DNA of 64,000 nt. Source: Kyrpidia tusciae DSM 2912 (GTDB lineage: Bacteria; Bacillota; Bacilli; Kyrpidiales; Kyrpidiaceae). Each line of letters opens with the position of its first letter. Position 1 is the stretch's first letter. The notes below the pieces were generated by a model. The model did not search any database and had not been told where the DNA came from. It saw only the letters and a program-made list of their open reading frames with translations. Where the stretch lies: contig NC_014098.1 of the NCBI RefSeq assembly GCF_000092905.1, positions 1,922,001-1,986,000 on the forward strand. The letters run 5' to 3'. The position numbers and the translations under genes are program-made. Of this stretch, positions 47,858-55,987 are shown piece after piece.

Positions 47858-48703
47858 AGCAACGGCCCGTTCGGGGTCAAGCCCGTTGATCCCCGCCCCG
47901 GTTCCAATGACAAATCCCGAGGAAGTGAAAATCCGCGCAAACACCAAGAAGCGAAGGTGATAATTCTCGTCTCGGTCGTGACACAAAATAATGTTGTATG
48001 CCCGTCCGTCAATAGCCTTCTCCAGTGCCCCCACCGCCCGGTGCAACACCGCCGCCATGCCCGCAAGAACATCGTCAGGTATCGACTCGAAAGCCCCCAC
48101 GTGGCGCCGGGGAGTCACCCACATTTCAAAGGGGTGCATCGAGGCGTAAGGAGCAAAGGCCATCGCCCATTCATTCTCGGCCACCAGGCGTTCGGGAACC
48201 ATCCCGTCGATCTCGCGACAGATCGGACAACAACCCGCCTCCCGGCGCAGCCTTTGAAAACCCTCCCGCTCCCGCTCGATGGCCGGGGGGACAAAGGGCA
48301 AAGCGTACAATTGACTGTGAGGATGCGGTTGCGTACCTCCCGACTGTCTTCCCCAGTTGCGAAACATCGATACGTATACGACCCCGGGGTGGTCGTATAA
48401 ATGGTTCATCCGCTCACGGATGACCCACAGCAGAACGGCAATGGCCTCTGCAGAATGTTGACCGAGCATCCGGTCGTGCACCCGGCTCTCCACCACCAAT
48501 TCCTGGGCCATCCCTTCCGGCACAACCGGGTATAGATTATCCCACACACTGATGGCGTCATCCCCCACAGGATAAACCTGTTTAATCGATTCGGAGGGAT
48601 GACAGAAAGGACAATGCCCATCAATGTAGCCATTGGGTTTCCGTCGGTGATCGATATATAGAATCGGATCCCCCGTGATGGCATGGAACCGGACGTGGTT
48701 CAT
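47840..48703 (-). CDS. galT: Galactose-1-phosphate uridylyltransferase-like protein
   Basis: 287 residues of the HIT/GalT fold. Zn Cys pairs CPFC and CPIC; the active-site stretch GTQPHPHSQLYALP carries the nucleophilic His; a second His-rich stretch lies in APYASMHPFEMWVTPRRHVG. It is shorter than the usual GalT (about 340), and no galK or galE gene is near. It may act on another sugar phosphate (ADP-Glc/Gal-1-P phosphorylase-like), so the symbol is tentative. ATG 48703 after GAGGGAGAGGG. Confidence 0.78.
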   Translation of the reverse strand: MNHVRFHAITGDPILYIDHRRKPNGYIDGHCPFCHPSESIKQVYPVGDDAISVWDNLYPVVPEGMAQELVVESRVHDRMLGQHSAEAIAVLLWVIRERMNHLYDHPGVVYVSMFRNWGRQSGGTQPHPHSQLYALPFVPPAIEREREGFQRLRREAGCCPICREIDGMVPERLVAENEWAMAFAPYASMHPFEMWVTPRRHVGAFESIPDDVLAGMAAVLHRAVGALEKAIDGRAYNIILCHDRDENYHLRFLVFARIFTSSGFVIGTGAGINGLDPERAVALLRGV

Positions 48704-48740
48704 GTCGACCCTCTCCCTCTTTCGCCGAGGTGATCCCTTA

Positions 48741-48771
48741 TAAAAAGGACCGCCACCAAGCGGTCCCTTTT
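48741..48771 (-). terminator. Terminator of the second riboswitch-controlled gene
   Basis: GGGACCGC/GCGGTCC hairpin with T runs on both strands (minus: CTTTTTAT; plus: CTTTTAC), between the 100-residue gene and galT. Confidence 0.8.
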
Positions 48772-48824
48772 ACGTGCCTCCCCGATTCTGTCTCGCTTGT
48801 ATCCGAATCGGCGCCGTCCGCGCC

Positions 48825-49127
48825 CTAGACGCCCAACATGGCGGAAAACTCCATGGATCGACCGCTGGCCAGGATCACTTCGCGAAGCGCCTCAATGACG
48901 GAACCGATGTCGGCTTTCCCCCGCAAGCGGTGGGGATTCCCGACCTCCACTTCCCGCAGGTCGGGGTTGTTTCTCAAATTCACACCGACTAACCGCGCCA
49001 CTAAGCGAATCGACCCAAAGGGCAGTTCGAATCGTCTCTCATTGAGACGGATCCACGGAACCTGTCCGTCCCCAAGCCGGATCGACACCCGAACACACCT
49101 CGGGTCCTTGACCCTTTCCTGCAACAC
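48825..49127 (-). CDS. Unknown 100-residue protein controlled by a c-di-AMP riboswitch
   Basis: Basic, soluble protein: VRVSIRLGDGQVPWIRLNERRFELPFGSIRLVARLVGVNLRNNPDLREVEVGNPHRLRGKADIGSVIEALREVILASG. Predicted beta-rich N-terminal half and a C-terminal helix; no signal or membrane segment. GTG 49127 follows GGAGAG by seven bases. The full transcription unit is visible: promoter, riboswitch, this gene alone, terminator. I do not recognise the family. Known c-di-AMP targets are mainly K+ transport, osmolyte and wall genes. Confidence 0.7.
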   Translation of the reverse strand: MLQERVKDPRCVRVSIRLGDGQVPWIRLNERRFELPFGSIRLVARLVGVNLRNNPDLREVEVGNPHRLRGKADIGSVIEALREVILASGRSMEFSAMLGV

Positions 49128-49134
49128 CTATCCA

Positions 49135-49265
49135 CTCTCCTTTCGCTTACGGGGTTAGCTGACGGGTTCGGGTCGAGAGCCACCCTACCGGCCTTGGCCG
49201 GATTCACCCCAAAGTCCTGGGTCCCCCGCTTCCGTTGTCCGGAACTCAGCGCATCATGACCCCCC
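49135..49265 (-). promoter_or_regulatory. c-di-AMP riboswitch (ydaO/yuaA class), second copy
   Basis: Minus strand shows GGGGGACCC, GGGGTGAATCC, GGCTCTCGACCC, GAACCCGTCAGCTAACCCCG and TAAGCGAAAGGAG, the core blocks of the class; the second half matches the consensus better than the copy at 7735-7870. Confidence 0.9.
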
Positions 49266-49278
49266 GGGGCACATCCTT

Positions 49279-49307
49279 ATTGTATGCCAATCCCGCACAA
49301 ACAGCAA
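49279..49307 (-). promoter_or_regulatory. Promoter before the second c-di-AMP riboswitch
   Basis: TTGCTG and TACAAT with a 17-bp spacer on the minus strand, 14 bp before the aptamer. Confidence 0.65.
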
Positions 49308-49450
49308 CGCCGGTTTCTGTTGAAAATTCCGCCGATACCAAGGCGTGACGCGCCCATCGCCGCCCTTCAAATAAATTCTGCAGCTTTGCACAACATATGC
49401 TCAGTCAACCGCCATCCTTGCACTCACGATGTCCAACCGGAGGTAGAGGA

Positions 49451-49645
49451 ATGACCCACCGCAAACCGTGGCTTTGGCTGCTCGCAGGACTCGTACTTGG
49501 GCTCAGTCTGGAGGGGGTGCGGACCGCCATTCGGCACCGCCGCCGCATTTCTCCCGTCCCCTTTGGGCCATCGGTCTATCATACGCTGTTCGGACCCGCT
49601 GATCATCCCTCCCCACCGTCACAAAAATCACGTTCGCGAAACTGA
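49451..49645 (+). CDS. Possible small membrane protein, 64 residues
   Basis: ATG 49451 with GGAGGTAGAGG before it. One membrane segment (WLWLLAGLVLGLSLEGV) after MTHRK, followed by a basic, Pro/Ser-rich tail. No family recognised. Confidence 0.4.
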   Translation: MTHRKPWLWLLAGLVLGLSLEGVRTAIRHRRRISPVPFGPSVYHTLFGPADHPSPPSQKSRSRN

Positions 49646-49694
49646 ATCCCCGCGTTCCTCCAAAAATATCCACCATCGACACCACTGGGCCCCA

Positions 49695-50459
49695 TCAATA
49701 CGTGAAGGGAAAATACTGCACGCCTCCGGTCACGTAAATCACACTCCCGGTCACCATGTCCGAATCTGGATGACACAAAAACTCAACCACCCGGGCCACG
49801 TCTTCTCCAGTGGCGGGTCGACCGGCGGGTGTAGAACCTGCCGTCAACCGGCCCGCCTGGTTTCTGGCGTCGACGATCGCCCCTTCTTTAAATGGATCTC
49901 GGATATCTCCGGGACACACCATGTTGACCGTGATCCCGTAAGGGGCTTCCTCCGCGGCCAAAGTCCGGGTAAACGACAGCAGCCCCGCCTTGGCGCCAGC
50001 GTACGCCCCCCGCCCTTCCCAAGGCATCCCGCCCTCGATCTGGGGATACCCAAAGGTAACGACCCGCCCAAAACGATTTCCCCGCATGTGGGGAATCAGC
50101 CAGCGGGCGTGCCAGTACGCGCTATGTAAATTGCCGGCGACGAGCTCCTCCCACTCCCCGGCGGCGGTGTCCACCAGAGGCGTCCGTGTGACCCGAAACG
50201 GCCCAACCGCATGAATCCAGCAGTCAAAATCGTGTTCCCGGCTCAACCACCGATCCACTTGTTGCCGGGACCCCGCGTCACATTGAACCGCCCGCACTGC
50301 ACCAAGACCCCACGCCTTTTTGAGATCTCCGTCGGACTGCTCTCCCACCTCGGCGCGATCCCGCCGGTAGGTCACCACCACCTCATGGCCGCTCCGGACC
50401 AATCGCTCAGCCACGGCTCGACCCAGGCCGGCGATTCCCCCGGTCACCAAGACTTTCAA
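49695..50459 (-). CDS. Short-chain dehydrogenase/reductase family protein
   Basis: 254 residues with the Rossmann motif TGGIAGLGRAVAERL (TGxxxGxG) and YxxxK as YAGAKAG. The place of the catalytic Ser, 13 residues before Tyr, is not Ser (FGYPQIEGG region), so activity may differ from classic ketoreductases. The NAG motif reads HAVGP. The start is TTG 50459 after GGGGGGAG. pssA follows upstream on the same strand, 30 bp away. Substrate unknown. Confidence 0.78.
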   Translation of the reverse strand: MKVLVTGGIAGLGRAVAERLVRSGHEVVVTYRRDRAEVGEQSDGDLKKAWGLGAVRAVQCDAGSRQQVDRWLSREHDFDCWIHAVGPFRVTRTPLVDTAAGEWEELVAGNLHSAYWHARWLIPHMRGNRFGRVVTFGYPQIEGGMPWEGRGAYAGAKAGLLSFTRTLAAEEAPYGITVNMVCPGDIRDPFKEGAIVDARNQAGRLTAGSTPAGRPATGEDVARVVEFLCHPDSDMVTGSVIYVTGGVQYFPFTY

Positions 50460-50488
50460 GCCCGCTCCCCCCGATCGCCTCGCATCCG

Positions 50489-51064
50489 TTAGAATTTCTT
50501 AATCGGAATCTTGCTCACCATGAGCGCAGACAAGAGGATCTCCGCCGCCGCAAACCCGAGAACGTGTACATCCCTTGAGACGAAACTGAGCAACCCGAGA
50601 ACCCCGCCGGCAAACGTAATGGGCACCCCGAGAAAGCCCCCGCTGAACCGTTGCACATTGTACCGCGCCAACCGCAGTGCTCCGCAGAGCACATAAACTA
50701 TGGACAACGCCCCACCCACTAGCGGCAGATGTTCCATATACACTTGGGTGTACACCAAGAGCGCCGGAGCCACCCCGAAAGACACCAGGTCGCTCAGGCT
50801 ATCCAGCTCCCTGCCAAAATCGCTGGCAATCCCCAACCGCCGGGCCGTGGAGCCGTCCAGGCGGTCAAACAGCACCGCCACCATCAACGCCACGGCAGCC
50901 CAGTGAAACAAATGCATGGACGACAACAGCACCGACAACAGCCCGAGGGACAGATTGACGGCCGTGATCGTGTTCGCGGCATATTTCAGCCAACGTCGGG
51001 TCGGATTCGGCGATACCCGCCGGATCCGCAGCACCGTTCGTACAGGATTTCGTTGCACCCTCAT
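50489..51064 (-). CDS. pssA: CDP-diacylglycerol--serine O-phosphatidyltransferase
   Basis: 191 residues, six or so membrane helices. The CDP-alcohol phosphotransferase motif DGSTARRLGIASDFGRELDSLSD (D-G-x2-A-R-x8-G-x3-D-x3-D) is complete. Makes phosphatidylserine, the precursor of phosphatidylethanolamine. ATG 51064 follows GGGGGGGC very closely; GTG 51058 would be better spaced, so the start is uncertain by two codons. psd is not in the window. Confidence 0.88.
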   Translation of the reverse strand: MRVQRNPVRTVLRIRRVSPNPTRRWLKYAANTITAVNLSLGLLSVLLSSMHLFHWAAVALMVAVLFDRLDGSTARRLGIASDFGRELDSLSDLVSFGVAPALLVYTQVYMEHLPLVGGALSIVYVLCGALRLARYNVQRFSGGFLGVPITFAGGVLGLLSFVSRDVHVLGFAAAEILLSALMVSKIPIKKF

Positions 51065-51196
51065 GCCCCCCCAGGCATACTCACGGCGCAGGGGCGGGTT
51101 CCAGCCTGCCCGATCCCTCCGCGCCCCCATTGTACTGTATCCCGGGGAAGGGCGTCCATGAGCGTTTGGACCTGCATGGCCTCCACAACTCCCCGG

Positions 51197-52699
51197 TCAC
51201 AGTCCGTACAAAGGGCCAAACTTCTCACGCCAATAGCGGATGAGGGGTTCGGCCGCCGGCCGGTCGGCACCCGTCGCCCCCTTCAACACTTCGTGAGGTT
51301 GCAGCTCCCTCCCGGGCCGGTGAACTTTTTCCCTCAACCACTCCCGCACGGCCGCCACATCCCCCGCGGCCAGCCGACGGTCCAAGCCGCCCAGGTCCCG
51401 ATCCATGGCTTCCCGGAATTGCGCCGCGTACACGTTCCCCAATGCGTACGTTGGAAAATATCCAAAGCTCCCGGACGCCCAGTGCACGTCCTGCAAAACA
51501 CCGTCGGCATCCCGGACTGGTTCAAAGCCCAAGAGCGCCCGGGTCTTTTCCCTCCAGACCCCTGGCAGATCGGCCACCTTCAAATCCCCAGAGATCAGAG
51601 CCCGTTCCAATTCGTAGCGCAAAAAAATATGAAGGTTGTAGGTGACCTCATCCGCCTCGGTGCGAATGGGAGAGGAACGGACATCGTTGATCCCCGCGTA
51701 AAACGTCTCAATATCCAAATCATTCCACGTCGGACCCAGCCTCTTTTTCAGTTCCCCATAATAGTGCTCCCAGAAGGCCCGGCTGCGGCCCACGACATTC
51801 TCCCAAAACCTCGACTGGGACTCATGGACCCCGAGGGATGCCCCGGCGTAAAGGGGGGTTCCCGCTAAGCCCGGATCGATCCCCTGCTCGTACAGCGCGT
51901 GACCACCTTCGTGAAACGCACTGAACAACGCACTGCGAAAATCCTCGGCGATATACTTCGTGGTTACCCTCACATCTCCGGCATTCAACGTGATCTGAAA
52001 GGGGTGGGCCGTTTCATCGAGGCGCCCCCGGTCAAAATCATACCCGATGGTCCTCAGTGCCCATCGACAGATGCTCTGCTGGGTCTCGACCGGTACCGGA
52101 CGGGCGAAAACCCCGGGATCGGGTCTTCGCCCAGACTCGGCGATCTCCCCCACCAGGGCGACGGTAGCTTCTCTCAGCGTCGCGAACAGCAGGTCGATCT
52201 CGGCTGTGCGCACCCCCGGTTCGTAGAGGTCGAGGAGGGGATCGTAGGGGTCCTTCTCGTAGCCCCAGTATCCGGCGAACTCCCGGGTCATGGCCACGAT
52301 TTCCTCGAGGTAGGGTTGAAGGAGGGCAAAATCATTCCGATTCCTGGCATCTTCCCATGCGGACTCCGCCTTCGCCGTCAACACGACAAAAGCCCGGTAT
52401 CGCTCCCGGGGAATGCGCTGGTTGCGGTCGTATTCCCGGCGACACTCCCGCACGAGGGCGACGGCCCTGGGGTCCAGCCCATCTGACCGCGCCTCCAACG
52501 CTTCGAGAAACTCTCCCATTCGCGACGAGGTCATCAGGCTGAACACCTCGTCCGATAAGGTCCCTATGGCCTCCGCCCGGGCTTCCACCCCCTTTTTCGG
52601 CGCCCCGGTCCGCAGATCCCAAGCCATGAGGGACAACGCTTCCTGAAAATGTTGGATGCGACGGACATAGTCTTCAAACTGCGATTGGATTTCTGTCAA
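51197..52699 (-). CDS. Thermostable carboxypeptidase 1 (M32 family)
   Basis: 500 residues, standard length. Zinc motif HEGGH in FSAFHEGGHALYEQG, with the distal Glu in GVHESQSRFWENVVGRS and the conserved DEVTYNLHIFLRYELE and YFPTYALGN blocks. Cytoplasmic metallocarboxypeptidase with broad specificity. The TTG at 52699 is chosen for the GGGAGGG before it; the frame stays open further upstream without another good start. Confidence 0.92.
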   Translation of the reverse strand: MTEIQSQFEDYVRRIQHFQEALSLMAWDLRTGAPKKGVEARAEAIGTLSDEVFSLMTSSRMGEFLEALEARSDGLDPRAVALVRECRREYDRNQRIPRERYRAFVVLTAKAESAWEDARNRNDFALLQPYLEEIVAMTREFAGYWGYEKDPYDPLLDLYEPGVRTAEIDLLFATLREATVALVGEIAESGRRPDPGVFARPVPVETQQSICRWALRTIGYDFDRGRLDETAHPFQITLNAGDVRVTTKYIAEDFRSALFSAFHEGGHALYEQGIDPGLAGTPLYAGASLGVHESQSRFWENVVGRSRAFWEHYYGELKKRLGPTWNDLDIETFYAGINDVRSSPIRTEADEVTYNLHIFLRYELERALISGDLKVADLPGVWREKTRALLGFEPVRDADGVLQDVHWASGSFGYFPTYALGNVYAAQFREAMDRDLGGLDRRLAAGDVAAVREWLREKVHRPGRELQPHEVLKGATGADRPAAEPLIRYWREKFGPLYGL

Positions 52700-52816
52700 T
52701 ACAATCCCTCCCTGGTCGGATTCCGGCCACCTTGGTTCGGAGAAATTATGTGGTCTCACCCTCTGGTGATTTTGGGGCGAAACGTGCATACTGAAAGATA
52801 GATGGCACCCGTCGCC

Positions 52817-52845
52817 TTGACACCTGGTCCCCAAAAGCGGATAAT
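52817..52845 (+). promoter_or_regulatory. Promoter before the disulfide oxidoreductase gene
   Basis: TTGACA and GATAAT with a 17-bp spacer, followed by a 6-bp leader hairpin CCGCAT/ATGCGG (52861-52874). Confidence 0.7.
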
Positions 52846-52897
52846 ACCCTTACGGGTACACCGCATCAATGCGGAGTGCATACGGAGGTGCGTAACT

Positions 52898-53548
52898 GTG
52901 ATGATTCCGGAAAAAGATCGGCAAAAGATTCGGGAGCGGTTCTCCGCGATGACCGAACCTGTCGTTCTGCGCTTCTTTGAGTCTTCCATTGACTGCCCGA
53001 CCTGCCCGCAGATCAAGGATCTACTTCAGGAAGTCGCCGACCTGTCCGACAAGCTCACCCTGGAAGTGTTCAACCTCTACACCGACGAAGAGAAAGCCAA
53101 AGAGATCGGGGTCGACAAAGCGCCCACTCTGGCCATCCTCGGCGGATCTGGACAGGATTACGGGATTCGATTCTACGGGGCTCCGGCCGGCTACGAGTTC
53201 GCCGCCTTCCTCGAGGCGATCCTCATGATCTCCCGGGGCGACTCGGGTCTGAAAGCCGAGACAAAAACGAAGTTGGCCACCATCGACCAAGACGTGACCT
53301 TGAACGTCTTTGTCACCCCGACCTGTCCGTACTGCCCGAGCGCGGTGCACCTAGCCCATCAGTTTGCCTTTGAGAACGCCCATATCCGCGGTCATATGAT
53401 CGAGGCTACGGAGTTCCCGGAGTGGGCGAACCGCTTCGACGTGTACGGCGTGCCGAAGACGGTCATCAACGACCTGGATTCCATCGAGGGCGCCGTGCCG
53501 GAAGCCGTCCTTCTGGACCAAGTCATGGCCGTGGCATCCAAAGCCTAA
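52898..53548 (+). CDS. Protein disulfide oxidoreductase (two thioredoxin folds)
   Basis: 216 residues made of two glutaredoxin-like halves, each with a CXXC: CPTC at 33-36 and CPYC at 143-146. This is the PDO architecture found in thermophiles; the C-terminal site is usually the main redox centre. A cis-Pro follows each half (KAPTLAI, GVPKTVI). GTG 52898 after GGAGGTG by seven bases. Keeps cytoplasmic disulfides balanced, by family. Confidence 0.88.
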   Translation: MMIPEKDRQKIRERFSAMTEPVVLRFFESSIDCPTCPQIKDLLQEVADLSDKLTLEVFNLYTDEEKAKEIGVDKAPTLAILGGSGQDYGIRFYGAPAGYEFAAFLEAILMISRGDSGLKAETKTKLATIDQDVTLNVFVTPTCPYCPSAVHLAHQFAFENAHIRGHMIEATEFPEWANRFDVYGVPKTVINDLDSIEGAVPEAVLLDQVMAVASKA

Positions 53549-53585
53549 GACCCGCGGAGGCGTCGGCCCTCGACTGTCGTTGGGT

Positions 53586-53625
53586 CCCCAGGGAGGGGCG
53601 AGTCGCCCTTCCCTGGGGGGTTTTT
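53586..53625 (+). terminator. Terminator after the disulfide oxidoreductase gene
   Basis: CCCCAGGGAGGGGCGA pairs with CGCCCTTCCCTGGGG, followed by TTTTTATT. Confidence 0.88.
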
Positions 53626-53641
53626 ATTCTCTCCAACAGAT

Positions 53642-54016
53642 TCAGGCTCCCCGAATCGCCGCCAGGATCAGCAGAATCCAACCCGCCAAAAAGGCGAGTC
53701 CCCCAAAGGGAGTGATGAAACCCAAGGAGGGAACACCACTCAAGCTCAGTGCGTACAGGCTTCCGGAAAACAACACGATCCCCACCACAAACAGGATCCC
53801 CGCTCCCGCGACAAGACCCGTCGCATACAGCCGTTCGGATAGAATCGCCACCAGGATCAAGGCCAGTGAGTGAAGAAACTGATAATGAACCCCCGTCTGG
53901 TAAATCGATAACATGGCGTCAGAAATCTTCCCGCGTAGCCCGTGGGCGCCGAACGCTCCCAGCGCCACCGAGAGGAAAGCTCCAATACTCCCGACGACGA
54001 CAAAAACCCGCAGCAT
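53642..54016 (-). CDS. DUF423 membrane protein
   Basis: 124 residues, four hydrophobic segments, with the family N-terminus GSIGAFLSVALGAFGAHGLRGKIS and GVHYQFLHSLALILVA. Function of DUF423 (YwdK/YgdD) not established. Convergent with the oxidoreductase gene. Confidence 0.85.
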   Translation of the reverse strand: MLRVFVVVGSIGAFLSVALGAFGAHGLRGKISDAMLSIYQTGVHYQFLHSLALILVAILSERLYATGLVAGAGILFVVGIVLFSGSLYALSLSGVPSLGFITPFGGLAFLAGWILLILAAIRGA

Positions 54017-54037
54017 ACTCCTCTCCCCCCACTCCCG

Positions 54038-55489
54038 TTACTGCACTCCCCCGGGTGCCGGACCCGTTTGCGCTCCTTCCCATTGTAGTGGAGGCCGTGC
54101 GGGGAAACAAGGCGCCCCCTCCACCGTTCGGGCTCCAAAGAATTCAGCCTGGCGCTGGGGGGACACCCAGCCCCAGGATACGCCCGTCGCCCAAGCCACA
54201 AAGGGATCGAGGGCCGTGAGGTCTGACTTGCCCACATCGGCCACCGCCGTCTTCCCCAGGGATTGCACCACACTCTCCATCTCGTGCATACAGGCGTGTA
54301 AAAACCGGACGACATTGCGGACCCCTTTGTCCACATCCAGTTGATCGGTCAGCTTGCCCGTGTAGACCACCAGGCTGGTGGGGGGTTCAAAGGGCAGGGC
54401 TTCCACCATCTGGTCTGACACCATGGCAAAAAGGGCCGCCGTTCCCACATAGACCGCATCCGCTCCCAGGGCCAGCGCTTTAAGCATCTGACCCGGGGTG
54501 ATGAGACCTCCGGCGGCCAGCAAACTCACCCGCCCCCGGACCTTTTTTTGCGCCAGGACATCCGCGGCCCGGGAAACGGCAAACAAAGTCGGCAAACCCA
54601 CGTCGTCCTGCAGGGTCGGCGACCCTCCGTGAGTGCCTCCTTCGGCCCCGTCGATGGTGATAAAATCCACCCCGGCTTCCAGGGCGATCTGCATCTCTTC
54701 TTCGAGATGATGGGTGGCGGCGATCTTGAGCCCCACAGGAACCCCGGTCTCGGCCCGGAGGCGCTGCACGAGGGCCACAAAATCTTCAGGCCGGTCTACT
54801 CCGGGCAGCCGAGAATGGATGACGGCGGACTGCCCCTCGGCCAGGCCGAAGACCCGGCGGTAATCCTCCCCGATATTATGGACGGCCGTCCTTTGGGAGG
54901 CCGATCCCTGGGCACCCTGTCCCAGTTGAATCTCAATGGCATCCAGGCGTCTGTACTGTTCGGGCCGGTTCATCCACCCGCCCCGGTTGAATTGGCCGAT
55001 GAGCAACTCCGCCGCTTCCCGCTCCTCTTCAAGGAGCCCCGCCTCGCCGGTGTTGGTGGCGGTGCCGATCTGGGACGCCGCCTTGGCCAGAGCGATTTTT
55101 GCCCGCTTACTCAAGGCGCCTCCAAAGGACATCGCCGCGATCACAATGGGAATGGACAGGGTGAGGGGATGCCTGGCCGCCGGACCAATCACCGTCGCCG
55201 TCTCGATTCCCACCTCCTCCGGGGTCGGGAGGGGTGTCAAATGAACCGGACTAAAGATTAATTTTTCCCAAGGCGAAAAATGGACCGGACTGCCGAGGGG
55301 ACGGGAAGGGGCTGCACCCTGGGTGGCCCGCATGGCCGTTTCCGCCATGGCCACTGAGCCCACCTTGCCGGTGACGGGAACCATCTCAAACAGGTTCTCG
55401 ATGTACTGATCCCGGACAATGCGGGTCAGGGCTTTGTCCACCGTTTCGTTGACGATGGAACGCATCCAATTCTCAATGAACCGGAGCAC
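54038..55489 (-). CDS. FMN-binding glutamate-synthase-family protein
   Basis: 483 residues corresponding to the central and FMN domains of the GltB large subunit, without amidotransferase or GXGXG parts. Recognisable blocks are IPIVIAAMSFGGALSKRAKIALAKAASQIGTATNTGEAGL, ITIDGAEGGTHGGSP, AAGGLITPGQMLKALALGADAVYVGTAALFAM and the 3Fe-4S-type Cys is not evident. GTG 55489 after GGGGAGGCAGG; overlaps the upstream gene by 17 bp. Members of this group are thought to use ammonia or another substrate. Confidence 0.83.
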   Translation of the reverse strand: MLRFIENWMRSIVNETVDKALTRIVRDQYIENLFEMVPVTGKVGSVAMAETAMRATQGAAPSRPLGSPVHFSPWEKLIFSPVHLTPLPTPEEVGIETATVIGPAARHPLTLSIPIVIAAMSFGGALSKRAKIALAKAASQIGTATNTGEAGLLEEEREAAELLIGQFNRGGWMNRPEQYRRLDAIEIQLGQGAQGSASQRTAVHNIGEDYRRVFGLAEGQSAVIHSRLPGVDRPEDFVALVQRLRAETGVPVGLKIAATHHLEEEMQIALEAGVDFITIDGAEGGTHGGSPTLQDDVGLPTLFAVSRAADVLAQKKVRGRVSLLAAGGLITPGQMLKALALGADAVYVGTAALFAMVSDQMVEALPFEPPTSLVVYTGKLTDQLDVDKGVRNVVRFLHACMHEMESVVQSLGKTAVADVGKSDLTALDPFVAWATGVSWGWVSPQRQAEFFGARTVEGAPCFPARPPLQWEGAQTGPAPGGVQ

Positions 55490-55784
55490 GTTCCTGCCTC
55501 CCCTCCCCGACCGCGACGGCCTCAGGGCGAACGTGGCCTTGGAGAAAATCGTCGATTCGCTGACAGGCGGCGAGACACATCTCCTTGATAGCCGCGAGGC
55601 GCTTGGCAGCACTGTCTTCCTCCACGGCGATGTCTCGGAGAACGGCGTCCTCATAGTCATTGAGGCGCTGTTGATGATTCCGCTCGATCGTCGACAGCGT
55701 GCCGGCGGCCGTCTCGATGCGGCGCAGTTCAGCTTGGACATAGGTCAGGAATTGCTCCACATCCTTCTCGTTAAAACGGGGCAT
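55473..55784 (-). CDS. Coiled-coil hypothetical protein, 103 residues
   Basis: All-helical, acidic (KDVEQFLTYVQAELRRIETAAGTLSTIERNHQQRLNDYEDAVLRDIAVEEDSAAKRLAAIKEMCLAACQRIDDFLQ). ATG 55784 after AAAGGGGG. Ends 17 bp inside the gltB-like gene, so probably co-translated; may be its partner. No family recognised. Confidence 0.65.
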   Translation of the reverse strand: MPRFNEKDVEQFLTYVQAELRRIETAAGTLSTIERNHQQRLNDYEDAVLRDIAVEEDSAAKRLAAIKEMCLAACQRIDDFLQGHVRPEAVAVGEGRQERAPVH

Positions 55785-55987
55785 GGGCGTTCCCCCTTTG
55801 TAGGATTTTTACTCCGATGGTAGTCTTCGCTCTACCCCGGGGGATCATTCGCCCATCCGGACAGGCACCCGGACCTTTTCCCTGGAATGGGCTGTGTGGG
55901 AACGACGGTGAAGTGGCCGGAGAAAGAGGCGAAGATCTGGATCGGCTGCCGCCCTCGGGAACCGCCCGTCTACCGCCAGGGAGAGGA

